From Campylobacteraceae bacterium (GTDB lineage Bacteria > Campylobacterota > Campylobacteria > Campylobacterales > Arcobacteraceae): a stretch of DNA of 64,000 nucleotides. Below, one piece after another: positions 1 through 9,515 of the stretch (its first letter is position 1; each line of letters begins with the position of its first letter). Under the pieces are notes generated by a model. It was given only the letters and a program-made list of their open reading frames with translations, was not told the origin of the DNA and ran no database searches. The translations under genes were made by a program, and so were the position numbers. The stretch lies in NCBI GenBank assembly GCA_013215945.1, contig JABSOM010000004.1, positions 186,001-250,000 on the forward strand. The letters run 5' to 3'.

Positions 1-1730
1 GGACCTCTTCCTTTTTCAATAGTAGCTTCAACAACAGCAGCTTTTGCTTTACCAGTAGGATCTGCTTGTAATTCTAGAATTTCTGCTTGAATTAAAATAT
101 TTTCTAATAAATCATCAATTCCTTTACCTGTTAGTGCAGAAACTCCAATAAATTCAACATCTCCACCCCAATCAGCAGGTGTTAAATCTTTTTCTGCCAT
201 TTGAGCTTTAACCATATCCATATTAGCAGCTTCTTTATCCATTTTGTTAACAGCAACTATAATAGGACAACCACTTGCTTTAGCATGTGAAATTACTTCT
301 TCAGTTTGAGGTTTAACCCCATCATCAGCAGCAACAACAATTACAATAATATCAGTAATGGCTGCTCCTCTAGCTCTCATAGCTGAGAAAGCAGCATGTC
401 CTGGAGTATCAACAAAAGTAATTTTTTCATTATTTTGTGTAATTGTATAAGCCGTAATATGTTGAGTAATACCACCTGCTTCAGAAGCAGCAACTTTTGC
501 AGATCTGATTTTATCCAATAAAGATGTTTTACCATGATCAACATGACCCATTATAGTAACCACTGGTGGTCTTGTTACAAAGTTTGTTGCATCAATTTCT
601 TCTGCATAATCTTCAATATAATTTACATCTTCTAATGCATCTTTAACAGTAACTTCAATACCAAATTCTTCACCAAGTATTTCTAATTCGTCTTGTTTTA
701 AAAAGTCATTTTTAGTAACTAACATTCCTAAACCAAATAAAACAGTAATAACTTCAGAAGCGGATTTTCCACAAGCTTCAGCAAATTCGTAAACTCTTAC
801 ATCTTCAGGAATAGTAACAGCTGTAATATCTTCAATTATTTCTTCTCTTGTATATCTTTTTTTACGTTTACCACGTCTTAAACCTCTAGGTCTGTTACCA
901 AAAGCAGAAGGTCTTGTAGTTCTTAGTTGTTGTGCTTGTTGTTGTTTTTTTCTTTCATCTTCAAATAATTTTGAAGTATCAGATAAATCCATATCTAATA
1001 AAACAACTTCTTCACCTAATAATGAAGAAGTAGAATTATTAAATTCATTAGCATGATTTTGATTGTTATTGATATGCATAACTTTACCATGCTCATGAGC
1101 TTTTGCACTAACTCTCTTTTTTTCTTTTCTTACTCTTTGAGCTTGTGCTACTTTATTATCATCTGAATTATTTCCAAGTATTTCACTTAAAGATTTCATT
1201 TGTTTTTTTGATGAAGAGAAGTTATTAAATACTTCTTCTTTTACAACAGGTGCTGGTTTTGCTTTTTTAACAATTTTTAAACCTCTACGTTTTGGAACAA
1301 TTCTTCTTGAATCAGAGGCATTCTTTACAGGTTCACTTACAACTGGTTTAGCTGTAACTTCAACTTTAACTTCAACTTTTGCCTCAGTGTGTTCAACTTT
1401 TGCAACTTCTGTTTCAGTTTTAGGACTTTCGTCTTTTTTAACTTCTGATGTTTTTTCTTCTGTTGTAGAAACTTCAGTTTTTTCTTCTTCTTTTTTTTCT
1501 ACGATTTTCATTGCTCTTTTAACAGGTACTTTTTTCTCTTCTACTTTTTGTGGTAGTTTTGAACTTTTACCCGTCATTATATAATTTGCAATTTCTTCCG
1601 CATCTGCATATGAAACTGCGCTCTGAGGTGATTTTAGTTCAATCCCTAAATCTTTTGCTTTCGTAATAACATCATTGCTACTAGCTCCAGCCTCTTCAGC
1701 TATTTCATAAACTCTTACTTTTTCTGACAT
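1..1730 (-). CDS. infB: Translation initiation factor IF-2 (3' part outside window)
   Basis: Delivers initiator fMet-tRNA to the 30S subunit and hydrolyses GTP on subunit joining, in the cytoplasm. About 576 N-terminal codons are visible and the C-terminal part lies beyond base 1. The N-terminus ([15 protein letters not shown]) is the usual IF2_N start. A long linker rich in Lys, Glu, Val and Thr follows, then a second IF2_N-like segment. The G domain has GHVDHGKT at about residues 395-402, then DTPGH and NKMD. The ATG at 1728-1730 lies inside the end of ylxR (26 bp overlap), so the two are probably translationally coupled. It ends a minus-strand operon with thrB and ylxR. The family assignment is certain. 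Confidence 0.98.
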   Translation of the reverse strand, partial: MSEKVRVYEIAEEAGASSNDVITKAKDLGIELKSPQSAVSYADAEEIANYIMTGKSSKLPQKVEEKKVPVKRAMKIVEKKEEEKTEVSTTEEKTSEVKKDESPKTETEVAKVEHTEAKVEVKVEVTAKPVVSEPVKNASDSRRIVPKRRGLKIVKKAKPAPVVKEEVFNNFSSSKKQMKSLSEILGNNSDDNKVAQAQRVRKEKKRVSAKAHEHGKVMHINNNQNHANEFNNSTSSLLGEEVVLLDMDLSDTSKLFEDERKKQQQAQQLRTTRPSAFGNRPRGLRRGKRKKRYTREEIIEDITAVTIPEDVRVYEFAEACGKSASEVITVLFGLGMLVTKNDFLKQDELEILGEEFGIEVTVKDALEDVNYIEDYAEEIDATNFVTRPPVVTIMGHVDHGKTSLLDKIRSAKVAASEAGGITQHITAYTITQNNEKITFVDTPGHAAFSAMRARGAAITDIIVIVVAADDGVKPQTEEVISHAKASGCPIIVAVNKMDKEAANMDMVKAQMAEKDLTPADWGGDVEFIGVSALTGKGIDDLLENILIQAEILELQADPTGKAKAAVVEATIEKGRG

Positions 1731-2007
1731 GCGTTAATATCTCCTTAAGTTGTACAAGGTACTCATCTTTATTTTTACACTCTCTAAAAAGTGATTTTTC
1801 TAGTTTTTTTATACTTTTTAGATTTTTTGTTTCATCTGTAACATCGAAACATACATCTAAGCATTGGTTACAAATATAAAAACTTCTGCCATAGTTATTG
1901 TATGGTACAAGTTTTTTATTTTCACACCTTAGCCTTAATAAATCAACTTTTTCAAGTTTACTTCTACAGACAATACACGTTCTTAAACACTTTTTTAAAT
2001 TTGCCAA
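1705..2007 (-). CDS. YlxR/RnpM family RNA-binding protein (DUF448)
   Basis: A 100-residue basic protein encoded directly before infB, the classic place for YlxR (DUF448). The family is a small nucleic-acid-binding fold; the Bacillus member has been linked to RNase P. The CIVCR segment at residues 11-15 and the GRSFYIC segment at 41-46 match the family's N-terminal Cys/Arg motif and its GRGAYVC-like motif. Further cysteines at 49 and 53 could bind metal, which is inference. It follows thrB by 35 bp and overlaps infB by 26 bp. The family call is sound; the exact role is not settled. Confidence 0.88.
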   Translation of the reverse strand: MANLKKCLRTCIVCRSKLEKVDLLRLRCENKKLVPYNNYGRSFYICNQCLDVCFDVTDETKNLKSIKKLEKSLFRECKNKDEYLVQLKEILTHVRKSKSL

Positions 2008-2042
2008 TCATTATATCCAAATATTACTTAATTCAATACGGC

Positions 2043-2924
2043 TTAGTTTTCTATAGCTAAACCAGTATTGTCAAAACCAGAAATAAACACTTTAAAATGT
2101 GGAAATTTCTTTCTTAAAGCCGTTTCTATTCTTTTCGCATCACCTGCATGAGTAATTGAAAATAAAGTAGATCCAGAACCAGAAAGCGTTGACATTAAAG
2201 CACCTGTTTTTAATGCAACTTTTTGTACTTCAAAAAGTTCGGGCATTAATTTCATTCTGTATTGTTGATGAAAAGTATCTAAAGATGCTGTTCTTAACAT
2301 ATCCCAATTTTCACTCATAAAAGCAGCCGTTAATAAAGACGAATGTGAAATATTAAAGGTTGCATCTTCTTTTGAATATTTATAAGGAAGGGCTTTTCTT
2401 GAAAGATTTGTAGACATTGGTCTTGAAGGAACAACAATTACAGCAGATAAATTTTTTGGTAAATCTTTTTTAATGTATTGAACTTCATTGTCTTTTACTG
2501 TTGCTACACAAAAACCACCCATAACGGCTGGTGTAATATTATCAGGATGTGCTTCATAAGAAAGAGCCATATTCAAAAGTTTGTCTTTACTTAATTCAAG
2601 TCCTTCAATAGCATAAGCAGAAGCAATTGCAGAAACAATTACAGCAGAGGAAGACCCAAGTCCACGAGATAGTGGAATTTGGTTTTCAAATTCAAATCTA
2701 AAATGTTTTCTTCTTTGTGTCAAATTAAAATAAAAATCATTAAAAATGGAAACAAACATATTATTGTCTTTTAACATTGGGTTTTTTGAACCCTCACCTT
2801 TTAGTGAAACAGAATGAAACTTAGCTGGTTTTATGATAACTTGGTTTTTTAACTTAATTGCTAAACCTAAAGTATCAAAGCCAGGGCCTAAGTTTGCAGA
2901 TGTTGCTGGTACCGTTATTCTCAA
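2043..2924 (-). CDS. thrB: Homoserine kinase
   Basis: Phosphorylates homoserine to O-phosphohomoserine, the step before threonine synthase. It is a 293-residue GHMP kinase. The N-terminus (MRITVPATSANLGPGFDTLG) is the family signature, the ATP-binding glycine/serine loop PLSRGLGSSSAV is at residues 84-95, and a C-terminal LSGSGSTLF motif is present. Length is normal. It lies between the tsaB-like gene (10 bp gap) and ylxR, on the same strand in what looks like one operon. Confidence 0.97.
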   Translation of the reverse strand: MRITVPATSANLGPGFDTLGLAIKLKNQVIIKPAKFHSVSLKGEGSKNPMLKDNNMFVSIFNDFYFNLTQRRKHFRFEFENQIPLSRGLGSSSAVIVSAIASAYAIEGLELSKDKLLNMALSYEAHPDNITPAVMGGFCVATVKDNEVQYIKKDLPKNLSAVIVVPSRPMSTNLSRKALPYKYSKEDATFNISHSSLLTAAFMSENWDMLRTASLDTFHQQYRMKLMPELFEVQKVALKTGALMSTLSGSGSTLFSITHAGDAKRIETALRKKFPHFKVFISGFDNTGLAIEN

Positions 2925-2934
2925 TTATCTTCCT

Positions 2935-3387
2935 TTATACTGCTGGTAAATTATATATGGGCAAAGTATTTTTACTAAATAATTTTGTATTTAATACTTT
3001 TGGTAATAAAAATTGCGCAATTGTACACTCTTTATGCAAAAAGTCTGTAATAATTTCATTATTTTTATAAAAAAAGTATTTTTTCCCTAAAGCTTTTATG
3101 GGTGAGTTCTCATTAAAATGAAAACCAAAACTCGCAAAAAACTCAATATCTTTAACAATACAAAGTGTTTTTAAAAAAACATAAGCAACTTTTATAGCCA
3201 TATAAGAACCAGGAGAATTAACATAATATATTTCATTAATATCATATTTTTTGAAAATTGATTTTAAGGAAGAAGGTAAAATATCAGAACTTTTACCTTC
3301 CTCATCATAGGTCTTAATTAAATTATAGTTTTCATATAAACCAATTTGTATTGGTTTTGCTATTGAAATAACGAATACTTGATACAA
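2935..3387 (-). CDS. tsaB: Short TsaB-like protein (tRNA t6A synthesis partner)
   Basis: TsaB is a catalytically inactive partner of TsaD in making threonylcarbamoyladenosine (t6A37) on ANN-decoding tRNAs. This protein has only about 150 residues against roughly 220-230 in E. coli. The N-terminal ASKHA-like strand is kept, and the segment YYVNSPGSYMAIKVAYVF corresponds to the family's GPGSFTGLR motif. The second half is strongly reduced. The position between lpxC and thrB matches the short TsaB-like gene I recall from Campylobacter. It ends 10 bp before thrB and begins 2 bp after lpxC. The assignment rests on one motif and context, so confidence is moderate. Confidence 0.72.
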   Translation of the reverse strand: MYQVFVISIAKPIQIGLYENYNLIKTYDEEGKSSDILPSSLKSIFKKYDINEIYYVNSPGSYMAIKVAYVFLKTLCIVKDIEFFASFGFHFNENSPIKALGKKYFFYKNNEIITDFLHKECTIAQFLLPKVLNTKLFSKNTLPIYNLPAV

Positions 3388-3389
3388 AA

Positions 3390-4301
3390 CTACTCTTTAT
3401 TATTAGATGTTGCATAAGCAAGTTCAAAAACACGGCTTTCTTCTTGCGCAAGTTCTAAATCAATTATTTCATAAGCACTTTTATCTGCTAAAAGTTTTTT
3501 GGTTAATAAATGATTTAAGTGATGAGATCCTGCATGTGCAGTATATTCACCAATAATTGTATATTCTAATAAACTCATGTCCCCAATAGCATCCAAGATT
3601 TTATGTCTTACAAATTCATCGTGGTATCTTAGACCTTCTGGATTAATTACTTTATTATCATCAATAGCTATCACATTATCCAAAGAAACACCTTGGGCAA
3701 GACCTACTGCTTGAAGGGATTGTAAATCATGTAAAAAACCAAAAGTTCTTGCTCTTGAAATATTCTCTTTATATTCTTCAAGCGAATAATCCAATCTGTA
3801 GGCTTGTTTTCCAATAACAGGATGTTCAAAATCAATAGAAAAATCATAAATAATATGAGAAGAAGGTTTTAAACATACTCTTTTACCTTCAGGTGTTGTA
3901 ACTTCTACTTCTTTTTTTATCTTAATTACTTTTTTTGAAACATCCAGTTCTTTAATACCTGCTTCATCTAATAACATACAGTACCCAGAAGAGCTTCCAT
4001 CAAGTGCAGGCATTTCATCATTATCTACAATAATTCTTAAATTATCAATTCCATAAGCATAAATTGCTGATAATAAGTGTTCAATGGTGGAAATTACAAC
4101 ACCTTCTTTTCCGATAACCGTTGCCATTTTTGTATCCACAACATTTTCTACTTTTAAAGGAATAGAAACACCTTTATCGCTGCGATAAAATACAATTCCC
4201 ATATCTGCATCTAATGGTTCTAGAATCATTTTTACGGCAACACCTTTGTGTAAACCAATTCCTACTATTTCTACTTTTCGCCCTATTGTTCTTTGTCTCA
4301 T
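3390..4301 (-). CDS. lpxC: UDP-3-O-acyl-N-acetylglucosamine deacetylase
   Basis: Zinc enzyme for the committed step of lipid A synthesis, removing acetate from UDP-3-O-acyl-GlcNAc. The 303-residue length is typical. Zinc ligands are visible: His75 in STIEHLLSA, and His233 and Asp237 in VRHKILDAIGD. The catalytic-region His260 is in HAGSHHLNH. It overlaps the upstream M23 peptidase gene by 4 bp (ATGA), implying coupled translation of two cell-envelope genes. It shows the organism is Gram-negative with lipid A. Confidence 0.98.
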   Translation of the reverse strand: MRQRTIGRKVEIVGIGLHKGVAVKMILEPLDADMGIVFYRSDKGVSIPLKVENVVDTKMATVIGKEGVVISTIEHLLSAIYAYGIDNLRIIVDNDEMPALDGSSSGYCMLLDEAGIKELDVSKKVIKIKKEVEVTTPEGKRVCLKPSSHIIYDFSIDFEHPVIGKQAYRLDYSLEEYKENISRARTFGFLHDLQSLQAVGLAQGVSLDNVIAIDDNKVINPEGLRYHDEFVRHKILDAIGDMSLLEYTIIGEYTAHAGSHHLNHLLTKKLLADKSAYEIIDLELAQEESRVFELAYATSNNKE

Positions 4302-5671
4302 TTATTATTTATCACTTTCTTTGCTTCATCAATTACATCAAAAATTCTACTTTTCATCCAAGTTTTGTCCATCCACTCTAAAGGATTAACTTCAATACCT
4401 TGAACTAAAACTCCAAAATGTAAATGATCACCTAATACAGCACCTGTGGTTCCTGTATTAGCTATTTGCTCACCTGCTTGGATATAATCACCTACATTAA
4501 CATTTGTAGCACTTGTATGTGCATATAAGGTTTGTAAACCTAAAATATGGTCAATTATAACAGTATTTCCGTAAATTCCTAAATAATCATTAAAAATCAC
4601 GCGTCCAGGATTTGATATTTTAATAGGAGCTCTTTTATATGAAGCCCAATCCATACCTAAATGCCAAGCTTCATCAATTTTTTGCCCATCCAAATAATAA
4701 TGCCGTCTGTTTGCAAAACCTGCAGCAGTTGCTGAGTTTTTTAAGCGTTTAAATGCTTTTAACTCTATTTTAGAAATCATTTCTTTATTCATATATTTTC
4801 TAGAAACATCTTCAATGCTTTTTACATTGCTAGCTCTTAAAATATTATTACCTTCTACAAAAATTTCTTCTAAAGAACTTGGAACATTATAAGAACTCGT
4901 TTCTAATACATTTACCGTTACATTTTTAATAAAAGAGGAAGAAATATTTATCTTTGAATCTTTCATTTTTAATTTTCTTATATATAGAGGAATTTTTGTT
5001 TTTACAAGATTATTTGCTTTATCACTTGCAACTAATGTAACTTTTGTAAATTCTTTTACATCTACAGGCCAAGCAATTAAAGCTATATAATATCCTTCTT
5101 TATAAAAAGGAATTAATTCAAAACGTTTTTGATTTGAAAAAGAGATATAAGCATCTTTTAAATTTTCATCATTAACTTGGGCAATAACAATAGCAGAACC
5201 ACCTCTTCTAATGGCATAAGAATTTGAAATAATATTAACCTGAGGTCTTTTTTTATCAATATTAACAGTAAACTCTTTAATACTTTTATTTCCCTCTAAA
5301 AAATTCCATTTAGAATCATCAATGGCTTCAACTAAAATTTTTACAACTTTTCCTTTAAAAAACATATCTAAAGCAGGAGGTGCGATTTTTAGATTTAATA
5401 TTTTTTCAGGATTTTGCAATACTTTATTAAAAAGTACAATTTCATTGTCTTTGTCTTTATAAGTAACTTTATAAAATTTAATACCACTTTCATCTTTTAA
5501 TTGTAAATCTAAAGAGTCTTTTAAATTCCAATAAATTCCATCTTTAAAAGTAATTGTAGGTACTTTTTTTTCAAAAGTAGGAGAAATATAAATAAATACA
5601 CCTGCACATACTGCTGCTATTGTTATTAAATAAAATACAACTTTTCCAAATCCACTTTTATTATTTCTCAC
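4298..5671 (-). CDS. M23-family zinc metallopeptidase, membrane-anchored
   Basis: A predicted periplasmic peptidoglycan endopeptidase of 457 residues. An N-terminal membrane anchor (about residues 10-30) is followed by a beta-rich region without recognised motifs and a C-terminal LytM/M23 domain. The zinc and catalytic residues are all present: His337 and Asp341 in HLGMDWA, His385 in LYAHTS, and His416 and His418 in GDHLHFG. An intact set suggests an active enzyme rather than an EnvC-type activator. It overlaps nrnA by 11 bp and lpxC by 4 bp. The position next to lpxC matches C. jejuni Cj0131 as I remember it. The exact substrate bond (for example cell-shape trimming) cannot be told from sequence. 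Confidence 0.92.
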   Translation of the reverse strand: MRNNKSGFGKVVFYLITIAAVCAGVFIYISPTFEKKVPTITFKDGIYWNLKDSLDLQLKDESGIKFYKVTYKDKDNEIVLFNKVLQNPEKILNLKIAPPALDMFFKGKVVKILVEAIDDSKWNFLEGNKSIKEFTVNIDKKRPQVNIISNSYAIRRGGSAIVIAQVNDENLKDAYISFSNQKRFELIPFYKEGYYIALIAWPVDVKEFTKVTLVASDKANNLVKTKIPLYIRKLKMKDSKINISSSFIKNVTVNVLETSSYNVPSSLEEIFVEGNNILRASNVKSIEDVSRKYMNKEMISKIELKAFKRLKNSATAAGFANRRHYYLDGQKIDEAWHLGMDWASYKRAPIKISNPGRVIFNDYLGIYGNTVIIDHILGLQTLYAHTSATNVNVGDYIQAGEQIANTGTTGAVLGDHLHFGVLVQGIEVNPLEWMDKTWMKSRIFDVIDEAKKVINNK

Positions 5672-6644
5672 TTATTTCCTTTAATACTAATTCTTTTGCT
5701 TTATATATATCAAGTGTATCTATTGCACAACCTGCTGCATTAAAATGGCCACCACCACCAAATATTGCTGCTATTTTAGAAACATCAATATTATCTTTTG
5801 AACGAAGAGAAACTCTAACTTTTTCATTTACTATTCTAAAATATACTGCAATTTTAACTATACTCATAGAAAAAATCATATCAAGTGCTACTTCTGTTTC
5901 ATGATATACAGCACCCGTTTGTTTAAACCATAAAGGTAAAGCGTAAATACTAGCGACTTCTCCTTCTTCATGTAATTCCAAAGAATCAAATATTTTTGGC
6001 AAAATTCTATATTTTGCCAAAGAATCTCGTCTTATTAATAAAGAAGCAATTAATGAGGGATCTGCCCCACATTTAACTAAAAAGTTAATTTTTTCATAAG
6101 TACCTTCATCACACCTAGAAGAAGTAAATGCCAATGAATCTTCATAAATACCTACATACAATGCACTTGCCGTATTTTTTGTAATATATAAACCATTAAA
6201 TTTAAAAAAGTCATATACCACTTCTGCTGTAGAAGATTTATTCTCATCTACTAAATTTACTGTTCCAAAACCATCATTGGATTTATGATGGTCAAAATTA
6301 ATTAAAGGAATATCCTTAGGTATTGGTATTCCCAAACGTGATCTTGCCCCACAATCCACAGAAATCATCAAATCAAAGGTTTTTGGTAATTCTTGAACAA
6401 TTTTATCAAAACGATGCAAAAAATCAAGCCTTGAAGGAATATCTGCTGTTCGTACATTAAATACTTTATGATTGATTTTATTTTCACTAAAATAAGAAGA
6501 TAAAGCTAAAGCAGATGAAATAGTATCAGCGTCTGGATTAATATGACTTACAATAACTATATATCGTGCTTTTGAAATCAAAGAAAGTGCTTCTGCAAAA
6601 AACGAACTATCAAGTTTATTGTTCAGTATAAAATCTTTTTTCAA
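5661..6644 (-). CDS. DHH/DHHA1 phosphoesterase, NrnA-like nanoRNase/pAp phosphatase
   Basis: A 327-residue two-domain DHH phosphoesterase. The first motif SHINPDADT gives His34, Asp38 and Asp40; the second is VDCGA with Asp97; the third is NFDHH with Asp118, His119 and His120. The C-terminal DHHA1 domain carries GGGGHFNAAG. This layout fits NrnA enzymes, which degrade 2-5 nt RNAs and dephosphorylate pAp in the cytoplasm. It is the first gene of the minus-strand run reaching infB, and its start overlaps the ribosome-binding region of nothing upstream; the ERIC-like element lies 107 bp away. Other DHH activities cannot be fully excluded. Confidence 0.88.
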   Translation of the reverse strand: MKKDFILNNKLDSSFFAEALSLISKARYIVIVSHINPDADTISSALALSSYFSENKINHKVFNVRTADIPSRLDFLHRFDKIVQELPKTFDLMISVDCGARSRLGIPIPKDIPLINFDHHKSNDGFGTVNLVDENKSSTAEVVYDFFKFNGLYITKNTASALYVGIYEDSLAFTSSRCDEGTYEKINFLVKCGADPSLIASLLIRRDSLAKYRILPKIFDSLELHEEGEVASIYALPLWFKQTGAVYHETEVALDMIFSMSIVKIAVYFRIVNEKVRVSLRSKDNIDVSKIAAIFGGGGHFNAAGCAIDTLDIYKAKELVLKEISEK

Positions 6645-6750
6645 AATAAGTCCTTATTCCTAATGTAATTTCACCATTAAAATAATTTTCGTAATTATAG
6701 CAGAGTTCTAATAACAATTAATTAATAAAAAAGAATTCTAACAATCATAG

Positions 6751-6897
6751 TAAAATAGAGGGAGAAATTATTGAATTTTTTTTCTAATCAAGGATGAGTT
6801 AGAATTTTTCCCGCAGTGTACATTAGTACATGAGGACAAAAATTATATCTCAGACGAAGAGTAGGAGAAAAAGGCAATAAGTTATACCTCTATTTTA
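6751..6897. repeat. ERIC/IRU-like palindromic element, copy A (degenerate)
   Basis: An imperfect palindrome. Perfect 11-bp terminal arms TAAAATAGAGG (6751-6761) and CCTCTATTTTA (6887-6897) enclose TTATTG/CAATAA, a T-run/A-run pair, and a 14-bp stem (6796-6809 with 6838-6851) with two mismatches. The core is a small hairpin TGTAC-ATTA-GTACA (6817-6830). The flanks ATCAAGGATGAG and CAGACGAAG match the two other copies in this window. The right arm contains the TAA stop of nadC (6895-6897), so on the minus-strand transcript the element is the 3' untranslated region of nadC. Confidence 0.8.
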
Positions 6898-7716
6898 GTC
6901 GAATTTCATTGAGAAGTCTAACCACGTTGCTTGATGAATCATTGAACCCGAACTCAAAGCATCAACCCCAGATAAAGCATACTCTCTAACAGTCTCCAAA
7001 GAAATGTTTCCAGAAGCTTCAATTAATATATGAGAATGATTTTCATCTCTGTATTTTATAACTTCTTTGATTTCTTGGGGTTTCATATTATCACACATTA
7101 TAATATCAGCTCCTGCATGCATAGCTGTTTCTACTTGTGCAAAGGTCTCACATTCAATTTCTATTTTAGTAACCCAAGAAATTCGTTTACGCGCTTTTTT
7201 TATAAATTCTTCTAAATTATCAATAGTTCTTAAGTGAGTATCTTTAATCATTAAACAATCATCTAATCCTAAGCGGTGATTAATAGCTCCACCCACTCTA
7301 GTTGCATATTTTTCAAATTCTCTTAATTGTGGTCTTGTTTTTCTAGTATCTAACATAACTACGTCTAAATCTTCTATTTTTTTAACATAAGAATTTGCCA
7401 TAGTAGCAATGCCACTTGCATGTTGTAAAAGATTTAAAAAAGTACGTTCGCTTGAAAGTAAAACAGAAGCTTTACCTTCTAACTCAGCAATGATATCCCC
7501 TTTTTTGAGAACATCCCCATCGTGTTTTAAAAACTTACAGTCAAATCTTTCTGTTCTTGCTAATACTTTTGCATACTTAACACCCGCCAAAATTCCATCT
7601 GCTTTTGCTATTGCTCTTGCTTTAAAACGTCCTTTTGGGGCAATATCAAAGAATAAATCACCTCGCCCATTGTCTTCTATAATTGCGTTTTTAACGAATT
7701 TTTTTATGTGAATCAT
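6895..7716 (-). CDS. nadC: Nicotinate-nucleotide diphosphorylase (carboxylating)
   Basis: Converts quinolinate plus PRPP into nicotinate mononucleotide, CO2 and pyrophosphate in de novo NAD synthesis. It has 273 residues, normal for the family. The signature LDTRKTRPQLREFEKYA and GGAINHRLGLDD are present, as are the C-terminal EASGNIS and GVDALSSG segments that shape the phosphate-binding barrel end. Its start overlaps the end of nadA by 4 bp, so quinolinate maker and user are co-translated. An ERIC-like repeat begins at its stop codon. Confidence 0.97.
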   Translation of the reverse strand: MIHIKKFVKNAIIEDNGRGDLFFDIAPKGRFKARAIAKADGILAGVKYAKVLARTERFDCKFLKHDGDVLKKGDIIAELEGKASVLLSSERTFLNLLQHASGIATMANSYVKKIEDLDVVMLDTRKTRPQLREFEKYATRVGGAINHRLGLDDCLMIKDTHLRTIDNLEEFIKKARKRISWVTKIEIECETFAQVETAMHAGADIIMCDNMKPQEIKEVIKYRDENHSHILIEASGNISLETVREYALSGVDALSSGSMIHQATWLDFSMKFD

Positions 7717-8708
7717 ACTTCAAACATCCTTTCTAATGCTACTCTTGCCCATTTTATTACGTCTTTATCTACAAAAACTTCATTTTCTTTTTTAACCGTA
7801 TCGTTTTTAATATCAAGCAATACTTTATATACTTCTTCAAGTGTTGTTTCATTCATTGTTGGACACTCAGGTTTAGTTGAGCTTAAAATATAGGTATTTT
7901 TAGTTCGTAAACGTGAAACCATATTGTATTCAGTACCCACTGCTACTTTTTGCTCAATTGGTAATTCTTTAATATATTTAATTAACTGTGAAGTGGAACC
8001 TACAAAATCAGCCAAATCACAAATTGAGGGATCACATTCAGGATGGACTGCTATTAAGATACCAGGATATTTTTCTCTATAAAACTCAATATCATCTACT
8101 GAAAACAATTGATGAACCGAACAAAAACCATTGTAACAAATAACATCAGCATCTTGTAAATTTTCATCTTCGCCAATTACTGCTGATTTTAGATTCATTT
8201 GTTTGGCAAAGTTTTGCCCCAAACAGCGATCAGGTAAAAAAAGAATCTTTTTTCCCGATTTCAGACCTTTTTCTATTATTTTATAAGCATTAGAAGAAGT
8301 ACATACCAATCCACCCATTTCACCCACACGTGCTTTTACAGCTGCACTTGAGTTAATATACGTAATAGGCAAAATATCTTCTTTTTTTATTCCAGCTTTT
8401 CTAAGTGTTTCTATACTTTCATCATAATACAACTCATCAATCATTCTAGCCATTGCACAACAGGCAACTTTTGGCATGATTACTCTTTTATGAGGTGCTA
8501 ATACTTTTACACTCTCACCCATAAAACCAACCCCACAAAATACAATATTGTGAGCATCTGTTTCTACTGCTTTTTTTGCAAGTTCTAAAGAATCACCTGT
8601 TATATCACCAATATCAAAGACTTCATCTCTTTGATAAAAGTGAGCAACAATAGTTACATCTAATTCTTCTTTTAAAGCCAATACTTTTTGTTTTAAATTC
8701 AATTCCAA
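7713..8708 (-). CDS. nadA: Quinolinate synthase
   Basis: A [4Fe-4S] enzyme that condenses iminoaspartate with dihydroxyacetone phosphate to quinolinate. It has 331 residues. Conserved segments include VAHFYQRDEV near the N-terminus, VFCGVGFMGES, VCTSSNA, HPECDPSICDLADFVGST and TKPECPTMNETT. The three cluster cysteines typical of NadA lie in these segments. It is the first gene of the nadA-nadC pair. Its promoter must lie in 8709-8894, shared with the divergent plsY. I see no nadB nearby. Confidence 0.97.
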   Translation of the reverse strand: MELNLKQKVLALKEELDVTIVAHFYQRDEVFDIGDITGDSLELAKKAVETDAHNIVFCGVGFMGESVKVLAPHKRVIMPKVACCAMARMIDELYYDESIETLRKAGIKKEDILPITYINSSAAVKARVGEMGGLVCTSSNAYKIIEKGLKSGKKILFLPDRCLGQNFAKQMNLKSAVIGEDENLQDADVICYNGFCSVHQLFSVDDIEFYREKYPGILIAVHPECDPSICDLADFVGSTSQLIKYIKELPIEQKVAVGTEYNMVSRLRTKNTYILSSTKPECPTMNETTLEEVYKVLLDIKNDTVKKENEVFVDKDVIKWARVALERMFEV

Positions 8709-8785
8709 CCTTTGCGCTTAAAATTATTCATTTTTCTAAGCCTTAAGTAATACTATTTTATATGCGAATATAACTAAATTTTTGT

Positions 8786-8791
8786 TATAAT
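8786..8791 (+). promoter_or_regulatory. Predicted -10 box of plsY
   Basis: TATAAT at 8786-8791 is preceded by TTTTTG, the extended T-rich pattern seen before -10 boxes in Campylobacterota sigma-70 promoters. It would start transcription near 8798 and leave a leader of about 95 nt before plsY. No clear -35 box is visible, which is normal for this phylum. Confidence 0.6.
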
Positions 8792-8894
8792 CCTTTTAAA
8801 TTATAAAAAATTACTTTAAAATTTAATATTACTTTGAATGTTACGTATATATAAGGTCATCATTTTATAAAAGATTGTTTGAAAGAAGGTTTGT

Positions 8895-9515
8895 ATGGAT
8901 TTTATAAATGAAAATCTGTTTTTTTATTTATTGGCGTATTTAGTTGGTTCTATTCCTTTTGGTTTACTAATAGCGAAAACATTTGCAGGGGTTAATATCA
9001 AAGAATTGGGAAGTAAATCTATTGGAGCAACAAACGTTTTAAGAGTAGTAAAAGAAATTAATCCTTCTTTGGCTAAAAAACTTGCAGGGGCTACTTTGGT
9101 TCTTGATGCTATTAAAGGTACTATTATTTTATTAATTGCTTCTGCTTATGGATTAAGTATGGAAAGTTTATGGGCTGTAGCAGTATTATCAATTATTGGG
9201 CATTGTTACAGCATATATTTAGGGCTGGAAGGTGGAAAAGGAGTGGCTACTGGATTGGGTGTATTTTTAGTACTTCTTCCTATTCCTACTTTAATAGGAG
9301 GTCTTGTATGGGGCTTTTGTGCAAAAGTACTTAAAATCTCATCAATCTCATCTCTACTAGGTTTATTAGCCGTAGTAATAGCTGCACTAGTCTTAAACAA
9401 TGGTTTAGAAATAAACTCAAATGTACCTATGTATTTAATTATGTTTATCATATATTATAAACACATACCTAATATTGTTAGATTGTTTAAAGGGGAAGAG
9501 AAAAAAGCTATCTAA
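8895..9515 (+). CDS. plsY: Glycerol-3-phosphate acyltransferase (acyl-phosphate dependent)
   Basis: Inner-membrane enzyme that moves an acyl group from acyl-phosphate to glycerol-3-phosphate, the first step of phospholipid synthesis. The 206-residue polytopic protein keeps the three family motifs: GSIPFGLLIAK with GSKSIGATNV, and the glycine-rich LEGGKGVATGLGVFL. Length is normal. An AAAGAAGG ribosome binding site precedes the ATG. Its last codons and stop lie inside a terminator hairpin. It is divergent from nadA. Confidence 0.97.
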   Translation: MDFINENLFFYLLAYLVGSIPFGLLIAKTFAGVNIKELGSKSIGATNVLRVVKEINPSLAKKLAGATLVLDAIKGTIILLIASAYGLSMESLWAVAVLSIIGHCYSIYLGLEGGKGVATGLGVFLVLLPIPTLIGGLVWGFCAKVLKISSISSLLGLLAVVIAALVLNNGLEINSNVPMYLIMFIIYYKHIPNIVRLFKGEEKKAI

